Positions 21,440 to 31,317 are shown, counted from the stretch's first letter. The stretch is 64,000 bases of DNA from Thecamonas trahens ATCC 50062 (GCF_000142905.1 NW_013657612.1:68159-132158), one strand, 5' to 3'. Numbers and translations are program-made. Notes: a model not told the origin generated them from the sequence alone.

Positions 21440-21554
21440 CCCGGCCGAGTCCTGCGCGAGCCAACAACAAAATGGCCAACCACCGACCACCGCCCCCCCC
21501 CCAGCTACCCACACACAACACACACACATTGCACCACTTCACGTCGCTGCATCC

Positions 21555-24500
21555 ATGGCCAGCTCCACGCCTGCCTTCCACCGGGTAGCAGCGGAGCACC
21601 TCTCGGCGAGTCTGCAACGGCTTGCATCTGGCCCACCTCGTGCGGTGCTCTCTCGGCTCCTCCGGCTCTCGCCGCTGCCAGCCGAGGGCAAGCTCCTCTC
21701 GCCACGGAGCGCATGGTGCTTGGTGGCTGTGGGCAACGTAGCTGCTTCATCTTCGCCGCAAAATGCGTCTTTGCTTCTTCCTCATGTCACGCAACATCTT
21801 CATGCCCTTCATGCCTTTCTCAAGGCAGACTCGCTCAAGCCGTCGATGTCATCGCTTGTCGCTTTCTCGCCCTCATCGCCCTCATCGCCCTCGACCACGC
21901 CTCGCCTCGCTCATCGTCTGCATCCATCAACATCGTTTGAGAGTGAGGCTCAGAGCGGGTTCGGGAGCAACGCCAACGGCCACGGCTCGCATCAGCTCCC
22001 GCTCTTGCTGCGGGCAAAGGGCCGGGCGACCAACTCGACGGCGGCAGAGGAGTTTTTTGCAGAGCTCACCACTGCGCTCCTCGCCGCCGTCGCCGTCCAC
22101 GATGTGGAGCACAAGGCGGTGTTTGGTCCACTGGTGGCGCTCGTTGAGGCCTTTGACGTCTCCCGCCCACTTCACGCCCGGATGCTTGCAGCTATGCTCG
22201 CCGCCATGGCCTCGGCGCCGTCCCACGCCTGCACCGTCTGCCTCGTCCCGCTCTCGACGGAGCTCCTTTCGTTTGTAGCGAACCTCTTCTGTTCGCTGGG
22301 CGACAGCCTCCCGCTTCCGGTCCTCGGCTCGCTCCGTTCATCCCTCCTCCAGCTGGCCAACACCCTCATCCTGACCTCGCCGAACCTGCAGAGTACGCCC
22401 GAGACGGCGGCGCTGTACTCGGCGGCGCTGGCAATGGTGGGCTCGGCCAAGAGTTCCCGGGTCGCCCATCCGGCTGCGGTCACGCTCCTTGCCACCATTG
22501 GTTGCGCCCAGCCGGCCAAGACCCGTGCCGTTTTTGACACCCTCGTTGACGTCCTTGACGAGCCGGTTGAGCCGAGTGCGCTCTCGATGGCACAGACACT
22601 GGCGGTCCTTGACGCCGTGCTGGCCGGACTCGCACGCCTCACCGCTGTCTCGCGCACCCTCCGCCGCGGCTTTGTCGCCCAGCTCCAGGACGTCCTCTTC
22701 TCGCGCTGGTTCATGGCTGCGCTCTCGTTCTCGACTCCGCACAAGGGCGACGAGGCGTTGCGCAAGCGGGTTACTGCTGCGCTTGCCAATGGCCTCCTCG
22801 ACACCCACGGTGCGCTGCCCGACTCGGCAGTCGCGCTCCTCTCAGCGTTTGTCCTCGAGCTCGCGTCGCGCGTGACCGAACTCATGGCAGCGGCGACGGC
22901 GCCGCGACCCACAGGCACGCCTGCCTCGGACACCTCGCTCTCGACCTCGCTTGGCACGTTCTTCATCGCCCTCCTCGGCGACGTCGCAGTCCGGTTTGGT
23001 GTGCCGTCGGTCTCCAAGGTTGTTCTCAACCACTATGTGTCCTCGCTTGACACGGCGGACGACGACTCGACCTTTGCCGGGCCGATTGTGGCGGCGCTCA
23101 CCACTATGGCACTCGCAGCCGCCCGCGCCGACTCGTCGTCGTCGGTCCTCACCGAAATTCTCTCCCTCTTCTCGCGACTTGCACAGCGCGCAGCGCCTCG
23201 GCTTGCGCGCGCCTTTCCGTCGGCACTCTACTTGCATGTCATGGACGCTTTTGTCGCGCTCGGCAACGGCCTCGATTCGGCGTACATGCGCGCCGACCTC
23301 GGTGCCCGCCTCGTCCAGATCTTTGTTCTCCTCGCCCGCCAGTCGCTCTCGGGCCTCACGGCCACCGACTCGGCGTCGGTGCCTAACAACCTGACCCAGT
23401 CGCAGCTCCGCGCCGCGGCTGCTCCGCTCACTCACCTCCTTCCACCGATTGTGGCGCTTCTCTCGTCAACAACCCCGGACGACATCCTCTTCCCGCGCAT
23501 CACCACCGCCAAGATCTACCACTCGCTCTGGGCGTACTGCGTCCTGTTCCAGATGCCCGAGGAGGGCGTGTGGCCGGCACCGGTCTTCGAGTCAGTCGTC
23601 AAGCTTGCCAGCCGTATGCCTGTGCTCATCGCTCCGGCGCTCACCCACTCGTTCTCCGAGTTTGTGGCCGAGCTCAACGACGCCATCCTCCCGTTTCTCC
23701 CGCGTGATGCGCCGACGACCCTCACCATGGCGCTCGCTGCCGCCCTCCCGTCGGTGGCGCGGACCACACTCACCGCGCTCGGCACTGTCCGGGCCTTTTA
23801 CCTGTACGCGGTGTACAAACTCGAGTCGCTCCGCTCGGCCTCGCTCTTCATCATGCCGTCGTTTGTCTACCTCGAGGACTCGGAGCTCGCCACGTCTGGC
23901 CCGCTCCACGACGCACTCAAGGCCCTCCCGCATGTACTGCTCGCCGACTTTTTGGCGGTGCTTGCGCTGCCGCCGGCGGTGCACAGCTCGCTGATGGCCC
24001 AGCCCAAGTGCCCAGCTCCGGCGTCGGGCCTGTGCGGATGCAAGGCAAGGATTGAGGAGGAGCATGCGATTTTTTTGGCTGCGTTCATGGCGCACCAGTA
24101 CAAGGACATCCGCCACGTTGCTGCCGACATTCTCCTTGCCCTTGTCCGTGGCTCGACTGCGCTGCTCACCTCAGTCCGCGCTCTCCGGTTCCTCATGGAC
24201 TTGCTCGAGGTACTCGCAGCCTCGGTCAACGTGGGCGTCTCGCCTGCGTCGGAGATCCCGGTCACACTCCGGCCCGAGGAGCTTGCTCTCCGCCTCCCCA
24301 ACCTCGACCACTCGGTCACACTCCCGCTCGACCTTGCCGCCCGCGCCGCTGTTCTCGGCAACGTTGCCTCGGTTGCCTCGGCCTGGCTCTCTGCCGGCAT
24401 GCAAGCTGCACCGGCGCAGGTTCAGGCAGTCATCTCGGGCATGCTCCGTGACTTTAACCGACTTGCTGGCCCGGCGCTCCCTCACCTCGACGGCCTCATT

Positions 24501-27500
24501 TTGCGGGTAGGCTCGCTCACGGACCCAGTGCTCGACTCGTTGGTGACGCCCAAGGCCAGCGCCGAGCACGCACGCCTCGCTGCAACCTCGCATCGGCAGC
24601 AGACAACATTTGGTTCACAGCTTGTGCGCGAGTCGTACCACACCGGGCTGGTTGTCGGCATGGTGTCGTCTGGCGTTGATGTCGTGAGCCATTTGCTGGC
24701 AGCAGTCGACGCCGCGCTCGCTGTCCCTGGACCGGTCCCGGGGCGGCCGGCCTGGTCCCACGACATTGCCTCGCTCACCTACACGCTTGCAGCGTATGTG
24801 GTGCGAGCATGCAGCTCGGGTGAGCCGGTTTCATCGTCGGTCCTCGACGCGCTCACTCTGCTTCCGGTCAAGGCCTTTACGCGGGCCTCGCTAGAGGTTG
24901 GCGTCTCGGCGTGGGCGTGGGTAGTCGGGTCAGAGCCAGCACTGGACGCGCTCCTCCTTGCGCGCCTGGTCGAGCTGTGGGACTGGAGCCAGACGAGCCG
25001 TCTTGGCCTCTTTGCACCCGATCCCGAGGCTGCTGATTCAGTCGCCGATGCCGGCCCGCACAAGACCTGGCTCGTCTACCTCCACGAGCGGCTGACGGGC
25101 TCAGTAGCGTCTGCGGCTGCCGTGGCGGCGCTCCTGCACACGCTTGTCACTCACGCACTCCACGACCCGCTCGGTCTCTCGGTTCACCCGTCGGCGCTCC
25201 CAGCGCGGCTCGCGCTCTTGGACCTCGGGCTCAAGCTCGCGTCCGGTGCGGCGATTCGCCGGCCGGCAGCTGGCGCGCCGTCGCTGGCGCTCACCGGCGC
25301 GTCGGGCTCGGGTGAGCTGAGCGCGGGCTCTGGCGAATGCGAGTCGCAGGCGTCGGGCCCTGCCGCAGCTGGACAAGTTGGCGAAGTCGGCGAGTGGAGC
25401 GGTGCGGGTGTGGCGATGTCGTCGCTCGGCGAGACCGGGTACGTCGAGTCGCCGCGGCCGGGGCCGACGCTCGATGTTCTTGGCTCGCTTATTCTCCGCG
25501 ACGTGGTGTACAACGGGCTTCTCACCTGGTTTGTCTCGCACTCGGCCTGGTTCCGCGGCGATGATGAGGGCAACCACGAGGCGCTCGCGCAGCTCATCGA
25601 ATTTGCGCGCGCGCTGCAGTCCGACGGTGACGTGCTCACCCAGCTGGTGAGTGCTCTGGAGGAGATGCAGGGCGGCGAGGATGCAACGACGAGCGCAAGC
25701 GTGGTTAGCGAGTTTGACGCCGCAGACGCTGCGCCGCTTGTCGACTGCCTCCCGCTGCTGTACTCGCTGCAGGACCGGCGGCACCTTGCGCTTGTGCTAC
25801 TCGCGTCGGAAATTGAGCGGTTGGCGACGTGGACCAACCCGCTGCACATGCCTGGGCGTGCGGTTGCGGGCGCAAACGAGTTCCCCATCCCATCGCCGGC
25901 GGACGCACCCAAACTGTGGAAGGAGCTGGTGGAGGTGGCGTGGACGACGCTGCCGCGGCTGGCTGTCCAGTTGACAAAGCGGTTCCCGGCTGCGCTCATC
26001 CGGCGGCAGGTGGAGGCGCTGGTGCGGGCCAATGCTGCTGCGCTCATCGATGTGCCCGAGGCCATTCCGCTGTTGGTGACCGAGGCGAGCGTGCGAGCGA
26101 ACGCGCCGGCGCTCCGGCTCCTTGTCTCGTGGGCGCCGTGCGAGGCGGCGACGGCGGTGGCGCTTCTCTCGTGGAAGTCTGTACCGCCGCACAACCTCGT
26201 GGTTCAGTACGCGCTGCGTGTTCTCCGCGGCCTGCCTGTGCGCGACGTCATCTTCTTCATCCCGCAGCTTGTACAGGCACTCCGCGCTGATCCGCACGGG
26301 TACATTGCGCAGTTTCTGGCGGCGTCTGCGGCCAAGTCGTCGATTGTGGCACACCAGCTGCTGTGGAACATGAAGACGTATCAGGAGAAGAACGACGATG
26401 GCGAGTTCCTTGACGGCCTCCTCGGCCCGCTCTGCACCCGCCTGGAGGAGACCATCCTGGGCAACTTTACGGCGGAGCAGGAGCAGTTCTACCATGACGA
26501 GTGGTCGTTCTTTGAGGCGGTGACCCAGATCTCGGGCGTCCTTGTCCCGCTCAAGTCGAAGCCCGAAGAGCAGCGGCAGAAGCTTTACGACGAGCTGGAC
26601 AAGATTGTGGTGGGCGAGGGCCAGAAGCTGTACCTTCCATCGGACGTGACACAGCTGGTTCGCGGCGTCAAGTACCGGTCGGGAGTGTGCCTCAAGTCTG
26701 CGGAGAAGGTGCCGATTCTCATCACGTTTGCGGTGGAGGAGTCGGACGAGCTCTTCAACGAGGGCCACGAGTCCGAGTCCGAGTCGGACGATGACGACGT
26801 CGGCGACGTTGGTGGGCAGGGGTGGGGCGAGAGCTCGTCTCAGGCCTCTGCGAGCGATCGCGGTGAGAGTCTGGCGCTGAGCGGGGCAGGTGGTACGGCG
26901 GGAGGCGCACCGTCGCTCCGCTGGCAGGGCTGCATCTTCAAAGTCGGTGACGATGTGCGGCAGGACATGCTCGCGCTTCAAGTCATCAAGCTCTTTGACG
27001 CGCAGTTTAAGCGGATTGGGCTCCCGGTCTACCTCTACCCGTACAACGTGGTGGCGACCGGGCCCGGATCTGGCGTCATCGAGGTGGTGGCCAACGCCAA
27101 GTCGCGCGACGAGCTCGGGCGAGCCAACGACATGCCGCTCAAGGAGTACTTTATCTCACGGTACGGGCCGGAGGACTCTGCCGACTTTGCGGCGGCGCGA
27201 CACGAGTTTATCGCGTCGACGGCCGGGTACTCGGTGGCGTGCTACCTGCTCCGGCTTGTTGATCGCCACTCGGGCAACATCATGCTCCTGGGCTCGGGTC
27301 AGATGGTTCACATCGACTTTGGCTTTATTGGTGGGCTCTCGTCACCCGGCGGCGATCTCGGCTTTGAGCGCGCGCCGTTCAAGATGACCAACGAGATGGC
27401 GGAGCTGATGGGCGGGAAGAACTCTGAGCACTTTGCACTCTTCCGCGAGCTGGTTGTCAAGGCATACCTGGCGGTGCGCCCGTTGGCGCCGACGGTGGTG

Positions 27501-27707
27501 GCGCTCTTTGAGCTCCTCTCCGAGACTGGGCTCCTCTGCTTCAAGCCGGGCCTCCTCCCTCTCCTCCTCGACCGGTTCAAGCCGCATCTGAGCGAGGCGC
27601 AGGCCGCGGCGTATGCGTCCAAGCTGGTGGACGACTCGTTCGACATCACCACGTATCTCTACGACAAGCTGCAGAACATCCAGAACGGGATTGCGTTCTA
27701 CAAGTAA
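21555..27707 (+). CDS. PI4KA: Phosphatidylinositol 4-kinase type III alpha
   Basis: A 2050-residue single-exon gene, close to the ~2100 residues of animal PI4KA/yeast Stt4. It makes PI4P at the plasma membrane. Residues 1-~1550 are helical-solenoid sequence with weak conservation. The lipid-kinase accessory region follows (AHQLLWNMKTYQEKN near 1600). The catalytic domain runs from ~1700: the ATP-binding region IFKVGDDVRQDMLALQ (~1795), catalytic loop DRHSGNIML (~1903), DFG-equivalent HIDFGF (~1919) and SSPGGDLGFE. A Ser/Asp/Glu-rich insert of ~55 residues (1729-1783) interrupts the N-lobe. The C-terminus, DKLQNIQNGIAFYK, is typical. The stop TAA lies inside GTAAAA and is 25 bp from the convergent Ntn-hydrolase stop. 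Confidence 0.97.
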   Translation: MASSTPAFHRVAAEHLSASLQRLASGPPRAVLSRLLRLSPLPAEGKLLSPRSAWCLVAVGNVAASSSPQNASLLLPHVTQHLHALHAFLKADSLKPSMSSLVAFSPSSPSSPSTTPRLAHRLHPSTSFESEAQSGFGSNANGHGSHQLPLLLRAKGRATNSTAAEEFFAELTTALLAAVAVHDVEHKAVFGPLVALVEAFDVSRPLHARMLAAMLAAMASAPSHACTVCLVPLSTELLSFVANLFCSLGDSLPLPVLGSLRSSLLQLANTLILTSPNLQSTPETAALYSAALAMVGSAKSSRVAHPAAVTLLATIGCAQPAKTRAVFDTLVDVLDEPVEPSALSMAQTLAVLDAVLAGLARLTAVSRTLRRGFVAQLQDVLFSRWFMAALSFSTPHKGDEALRKRVTAALANGLLDTHGALPDSAVALLSAFVLELASRVTELMAAATAPRPTGTPASDTSLSTSLGTFFIALLGDVAVRFGVPSVSKVVLNHYVSSLDTADDDSTFAGPIVAALTTMALAAARADSSSSVLTEILSLFSRLAQRAAPRLARAFPSALYLHVMDAFVALGNGLDSAYMRADLGARLVQIFVLLARQSLSGLTATDSASVPNNLTQSQLRAAAAPLTHLLPPIVALLSSTTPDDILFPRITTAKIYHSLWAYCVLFQMPEEGVWPAPVFESVVKLASRMPVLIAPALTHSFSEFVAELNDAILPFLPRDAPTTLTMALAAALPSVARTTLTALGTVRAFYLYAVYKLESLRSASLFIMPSFVYLEDSELATSGPLHDALKALPHVLLADFLAVLALPPAVHSSLMAQPKCPAPASGLCGCKARIEEEHAIFLAAFMAHQYKDIRHVAADILLALVRGSTALLTSVRALRFLMDLLEVLAASVNVGVSPASEIPVTLRPEELALRLPNLDHSVTLPLDLAARAAVLGNVASVASAWLSAGMQAAPAQVQAVISGMLRDFNRLAGPALPHLDGLILRVGSLTDPVLDSLVTPKASAEHARLAATSHRQQTTFGSQLVRESYHTGLVVGMVSSGVDVVSHLLAAVDAALAVPGPVPGRPAWSHDIASLTYTLAAYVVRACSSGEPVSSSVLDALTLLPVKAFTRASLEVGVSAWAWVVGSEPALDALLLARLVELWDWSQTSRLGLFAPDPEAADSVADAGPHKTWLVYLHERLTGSVASAAAVAALLHTLVTHALHDPLGLSVHPSALPARLALLDLGLKLASGAAIRRPAAGAPSLALTGASGSGELSAGSGECESQASGPAAAGQVGEVGEWSGAGVAMSSLGETGYVESPRPGPTLDVLGSLILRDVVYNGLLTWFVSHSAWFRGDDEGNHEALAQLIEFARALQSDGDVLTQLVSALEEMQGGEDATTSASVVSEFDAADAAPLVDCLPLLYSLQDRRHLALVLLASEIERLATWTNPLHMPGRAVAGANEFPIPSPADAPKLWKELVEVAWTTLPRLAVQLTKRFPAALIRRQVEALVRANAAALIDVPEAIPLLVTEASVRANAPALRLLVSWAPCEAATAVALLSWKSVPPHNLVVQYALRVLRGLPVRDVIFFIPQLVQALRADPHGYIAQFLAASAAKSSIVAHQLLWNMKTYQEKNDDGEFLDGLLGPLCTRLEETILGNFTAEQEQFYHDEWSFFEAVTQISGVLVPLKSKPEEQRQKLYDELDKIVVGEGQKLYLPSDVTQLVRGVKYRSGVCLKSAEKVPILITFAVEESDELFNEGHESESESDDDDVGDVGGQGWGESSSQASASDRGESLALSGAGGTAGGAPSLRWQGCIFKVGDDVRQDMLALQVIKLFDAQFKRIGLPVYLYPYNVVATGPGSGVIEVVANAKSRDELGRANDMPLKEYFISRYGPEDSADFAAARHEFIASTAGYSVACYLLRLVDRHSGNIMLLGSGQMVHIDFGFIGGLSSPGGDLGFERAPFKMTNEMAELMGGKNSEHFALFRELVVKAYLAVRPLAPTVVALFELLSETGLLCFKPGLLPLLLDRFKPHLSEAQAAAYASKLVDDSFDITTYLYDKLQNIQNGIAFYK

Positions 27708-27732
27708 AACGAGCGGCGTTTACCCGGTGGCA

Positions 27733-29652
27733 TCAAAACCACTTGGTGAGATCAAAGGCGGCGTAGGTGTTGCAGCAGGCAGCACGCCAGGTGGCGCCGT
27801 TGCCGTTGCCCCAAGCCACGTACGAGGTGAGCGAGGCAAGGTCGTTGGTGGCCGAGACGATGTTGGAGCCGGTCGGGGTCGGCTGCGGCATGGGCGGGCA
27901 GTGATACGGGTCGCCGGCAGGCTCCTGCTTGGACTTTGCGGCGACGATGGCGGTGATGTTGAGAGCCTGGTCCATGCCAACGAGGACGCCATCCTCGGCG
28001 TAGTTGACAAAGCCGTCGCGAATGAGCAGGTAGCGGAGCTCCGAGTTGGACATGCGCGACTGCGACCACGAGTAGTACTTGCGGGTCTCGGGCGCGTATG
28101 CGGCGTTGGTCCGGTAAACAGCGTCGGTCATGGGAAAGCCGTACTGAACGGTCTTGCCCTCGTACTCGATGGTGGCGGCGGCCTCGACAGGCGAGTCGGC
28201 ATGGAAGATGTACGAGTCGATGTCGTTGGTCTCGATGACCACGCCGGCGCGATCGGGCTGCGACATGATGCCAAAGTTGAAGCCGACGGTGTTGTGCTCG
28301 TCGTTCCAAAGTGTGAGCGCCGAGTCAAGATGCTTCGACTTTTCCATGATGTAGCGGAGGCGGAGGACCCAGGCCATGCCCTTGAACGAGATGGCCTCGC
28401 CCTCCTCGAGGTTGGCCTCGTGGACCGAGATGCCTTCGGCCGAGACACCGGCGAGGGCACCGTAGAAGCCGATAAAGCCAAAGGTGGCATGGGCCACACC
28501 GCCGTCGTTGGGCTTGAACACCGTGACGACCTTACCGGTGTTGGCGCCGGTCGACGATGCCCAGTCGAGGTTGCGGGCCGAGAACACGTTCCCGCCCTGA
28601 GTCCGGTTGCCCCAGATGCCAAACATGGAGCAGCCGAACGACTTGTAGTTGGCGTCAACAAGGGCTTGGAGGCCAGCGGCAATGCGGCGGGCACGGGCGG
28701 GATCCATGCCGTCGGCGATGAGGATGACGTCGAGCATGGTCATGACGTCCATGGTGCGGGCAGCAGCCAGGTCGGAGCCGAAAATCTCCTTCTCCAGCAC
28801 ATACCGGAGATCAGTGATGGTGCCAGGAAAGTTGGCCAGGGTGATGATGGTCTTGACGTCACGGAGTGCGCTGGGGTTGGCAGCGCCGATGCCGGCCAGT
28901 TCCTGGGCGTAGATGTCGGGCGTGGCCTTGCCGAGGAAGGCATCGTACTGCCAGACGCAGAACTCGCGGACAGCCGCCTGGACCACGGCGTTCTTGGAGA
29001 CCAGATTGTGGAGGAAGAGCGAGGCCAGGTCAAGCACTTTCTGGCCCACGAGGGCGCCGTAGTCGTAGCTGCGAGGAGGAGGGGGGGGGGGGTCCCCTTT
29101 TTTTTTTTTTTTTGCTTTCTTTTTTTGGTTGGGTGGTGGCNNNNNNNNNNNNNNNNNNNNNNNNNNNNNNNNNNNNNNNNNNNNNNNNNNNNNNNNNNNN
29201 NNNNNNNNNNNNNNNNNNNNNNNNNNNNNNNNNNNNNNNNAAAAAGGTCGTGAGCAGGTGATCGTGGTCGTGGTCGTGGTCGTGATCGTGGTCGTGATCG
29301 TGATCGTGATCGGGGGTGGGAGGGGCAGGGGTGGGGGGGGGGGCAAGGGGGGAAGAGAGCGGGAGGGGGGAGGGGGGGGGGGGGATGCGGTGTAGGGTGT
29401 GCGGTGTGCAGGCATGTAGACGTACCCCATCTGGTAGTGGGAGCCCTCGAGGACGAGGAGGTAGACTGGCGAGTCGTAGCCAAAGTTCTCGGCCACGCCT
29501 TGCGGAGCGGTGACGGTGTAGAGGCGCGAGGCATTGTGGCTGGCCTGGAGGGCGTAGCCTTCGGGGATGGCGGTAGAGTAGCCAACCCAAGAGCCGGTGG
29601 CAGCCACCACAAGGGCGAGCATAACCAGAGCAGAAACAGCGGAAGAGGTCAT
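27733..29652 (-). CDS. Secreted/lysosomal Ntn-hydrolase of the C45 (acyltransferase/amidase-like) group
   Basis: Exon 1 is 29426-29652 (ATG 29650-29652, donor GTACGT). Exon 2 is 27733-29068 (acceptor CGCAG). Joining gives HYQMGYDYGALVG and 520 residues. A signal peptide covers residues 1-20. The likely nucleophile is Cys222 in GCSMFGIW, after a ~200-residue pro-segment that these enzymes remove by autocleavage. RNLDW follows, a motif shared by the C45, NAAA/acid-ceramidase and bile-salt-hydrolase families. Probable reaction: cleavage or formation of an amide bond on a lipid or peptide, in lysosome or outside the cell; the substrate is not predictable. A family name such as phospholipase-B-like is the main alternative. 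Intron 29069-29425 contains an assembly gap and TCGTGG repeats. Confidence 0.82.
   Translation of the reverse strand: MTSSAVSALVMLALVVAATGSWVGYSTAIPEGYALQASHNASRLYTVTAPQGVAENFGYDSPVYLLVLEGSHYQMGYVYMPAHRTPYTASPPPPPPSRSLPPLPPPPPLPLPPPITITITTTITTTTTTTITCSRPFXXXXXXXXXXXXXXXXXXXXXXXXXXXXXXXXXXPPPNQKKKAKKKKKGDPPPPPPRSYDYGALVGQKVLDLASLFLHNLVSKNAVVQAAVREFCVWQYDAFLGKATPDIYAQELAGIGAANPSALRDVKTIITLANFPGTITDLRYVLEKEIFGSDLAAARTMDVMTMLDVILIADGMDPARARRIAAGLQALVDANYKSFGCSMFGIWGNRTQGGNVFSARNLDWASSTGANTGKVVTVFKPNDGGVAHATFGFIGFYGALAGVSAEGISVHEANLEEGEAISFKGMAWVLRLRYIMEKSKHLDSALTLWNDEHNTVGFNFGIMSQPDRAGVVIETNDIDSYIFHADSPVEAAATIEYEGKTVQYGFPMTDAVYRTNAAYAPETRKYYSWSQSRMSNSELRYLLIRDGFVNYAEDGVLVGMDQALNITAIVAAKSKQEPAGDPYHCPPMPQPTPTGSNIVSATNDLASLTSYVAWGNGNGATWRAACCNTYAAFDLTKWF
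29069..29425 (-). other. Intron of the Ntn-hydrolase gene with gap and simple repeats
   Basis: Sense donor GTACGT at the 29425 end, acceptor CAG at the 29069 end. It contains G-rich and T-rich tracts, a GTGGTC/GTGATC repeat at about 29247-29312, and the 100-N gap. Open frames crossing it are artefacts of the repeats and Ns. Confidence 0.85.
29141..29240. other. Assembly gap (100 N)
   Basis: 100 N inside an intron, between a T-rich tract and a TGG/GTC repeat array. The local simple sequence probably caused the break. Confidence 0.99.
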
Positions 29653-29845
29653 GGTGAGGAGGAGTGTAGCGATGGGGGGGGGTGCGGAAGGGGACGGCGA
29701 GGTGGTCGCGTGTCACGTGCGCTTTCGAACGACGTTGGTGTTGGCGGTGAGTCGGCGAGTTGGCGAGTTGGGCATGTTGGGCGGACAAGTCGTCTACCGG
29801 GTGGCGGCGGGAACAGCTGTCTCGACCACAGGCGAGTGACGGGAC

Positions 29846-30064
29846 ATGCAGCACGTGACGGCTGAGCGAGGAACGTTGCTTGTGTGTGCCGACTCTGCGG
29901 TAAAGCAGTTTGTACTCTCGCTTGACGTGGGTGAGGCTGAGGACTCATGGGTTCTCGCTGATCTGGACGACGTCCATCTGGTGGTCGACTCGTCCGAGGT
30001 CAAGCGCATCCGCAACAAGCTCCGTGACCTCCTTGACGAGAACCATGTCAAGTTCATTCAATAG
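29846..30064 (+). CDS. GTF2H5: TFIIH subunit 5 (p8/TTDA/Tfb5)
   Basis: A 72-residue gene, the usual size for this subunit (about 70). It stabilises TFIIH and binds p52, acting in nucleotide-excision repair and transcription initiation. The family pattern is visible in order: GTLLVCADSAVKQFVLSLD (strand-helix with the KQF core), then LADLDDVHLVVDSS and a C-terminal helix ending LRDLLDENHVKF. The start ATG 29846 places the conserved region at residue ~8, as expected. It is divergent from the Ntn-hydrolase gene (193 bp between starts) and convergent with the YaaA-like gene. No intron. Confidence 0.92.
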   Translation: MQHVTAERGTLLVCADSAVKQFVLSLDVGEAEDSWVLADLDDVHLVVDSSEVKRIRNKLRDLLDENHVKFIQ

Positions 30065-30191
30065 TTGTTGTGGGCGGTGGAACTGGTCCTGACTAGAGCG
30101 CCAGGGCTTGGTGGCGCCGATGAGTGACTGATCTCGGTGTGCGGCCGGCTGCCCCTTCCCTCGCTTCCCTCTCACTGGCTTGGTTCACTCC

Positions 30192-31157
30192 TCAGCGCTT
30201 CCGCAGCTTGCGCTTGCCTTGATTGAGCTCGGATTCGCTGGGAGCGGGCTTGCGCTTGCGCTTGCCAGTGGTCTTTCCGCTGGTCTTGGTGGCAGCGGCC
30301 GCCTTGGCCGCCTTTCGCTCGGCAGCCTTGCGCTGCGCGGCAGTCGGCGGTGCCTTGGTCCGAGTAAAGACCAGAGTGTGGGCATGGCCCTTGGATGCGA
30401 CATTGGACTTTGCAGCCGAATAGGTGTAGCCGTCGAGGGCAAAGGCCTTCAGATCGTCCATTGTGGCGGCGGCCGACTGGACGACGTGGCGGACAAAGGC
30501 ACCACGACCGGCCTTGGAATAGACGCCTGACGACCGCCCCGCGGTCTCAAACTTGACGTTGACCACGACAATGCGCTTGTCGTCGGCGGCCTGGGCAATC
30601 TCCGCCGCGACAGCCTTGTAGTACTCATCCGAGGCGACGTTGACGACGATGGGCGGTTCGTCACCGGTAGCCTCGGCATCGGAGACCACGGCCTTGCCCA
30701 GGTCGTCGCCCCAGAACTCATACAGCGAGTCGACGCCGACCTCAAGCTTGCCCTTGAGCCGGGTGCCCATGCAAAGTCTGTAAAAGCCGATCTCGTCCGA
30801 GGGCGTGACCAGGCCGTAGAGGCCCGAGATGATGCGCAGCTTGGCATCCAAAGCCTCCATGTCGAGCTCGCTGGCCTTGAGTGCCACATACGCCGTCCCC
30901 GCATATGCCAGCGCAGCTTCCCGCACTGCGGCCTTGCCTGCGGCCAGAGCAAGATGACCATCCCGTGCACCGCTTGCCAGAGCCGCCGACACGCCCAGCA
31001 GCTTCCCTGTCGCCGCCACCGATAGCTCGCCCAGCGCCGCCACCAGCTGGGCCGTCTTTTGTCCGAACCGGAGGCTCGCCACGTCCACGGCGGTGACCTT
31101 TGTCTCTGCAGGATACGACATGCTCTTGGCTGGCGAGAGCAGGCAAAGAACGCCCAT
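30192..31157 (-). CDS. YaaA/DUF328 family protein with a basic C-terminal tail
   Basis: ATG 31155-31157 gives 321 residues starting MGVLCLLSPAKSMSY; the longer open frame upstream only translates GATCGC repeats. Family blocks appear in order: LLSPAKS, TAYVALKA, ISGLYGLVTPSDEIGFYRL, MGTRLKG, EFWGDDL, NVASDEYYKAV, and SSGVYSKAGRGAFVRHVV. Bacterial YaaA lowers the damage done by peroxide through control of free iron and binds DNA. The eukaryotic role is undefined. Residues ~265-321 are a Lys/Arg/Ala-rich extension (KTTGKRKRKP, GKRKLRKR) not found in bacterial members, which looks like a nuclear or nucleolar localisation signal. Bacterial-origin family in a eukaryotic context. Confidence 0.93.
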   Translation of the reverse strand: MGVLCLLSPAKSMSYPAETKVTAVDVASLRFGQKTAQLVAALGELSVAATGKLLGVSAALASGARDGHLALAAGKAAVREAALAYAGTAYVALKASELDMEALDAKLRIISGLYGLVTPSDEIGFYRLCMGTRLKGKLEVGVDSLYEFWGDDLGKAVVSDAEATGDEPPIVVNVASDEYYKAVAAEIAQAADDKRIVVVNVKFETAGRSSGVYSKAGRGAFVRHVVQSAAATMDDLKAFALDGYTYSAAKSNVASKGHAHTLVFTRTKAPPTAAQRKAAERKAAKAAAATKTSGKTTGKRKRKPAPSESELNQGKRKLRKR

Positions 31158-31204
31158 GGATGGCTGGTGCTTGTGCTGGTGCGGCGTTGTGTGTGCGGTG
31201 AGGT

Positions 31205-31275
31205 TGTGGCGAAAGCGATCACGATCGCGATCGCGATCGTGATCGTGATCGAGTGGTGGTGATCGATCGCGGCTG
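31205..31275. repeat. GATCGC/GATCGT repeat in the divergent promoter region
   Basis: Runs of GATCGCGATCGCGATCGTGATCGTGATC-type sequence lie between the YaaA-like start (31157, minus) and the TerD-NDPK start (31318, plus). It includes GGTGATCGATCG, nearly the reverse complement of the 12-mer found three times at 20138-20193. Confidence 0.7.
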
Positions 31276-31317
31276 TCTTCCCGACGGACCAACGCTCGTG
31301 GTACTCCACTCTCCCCC

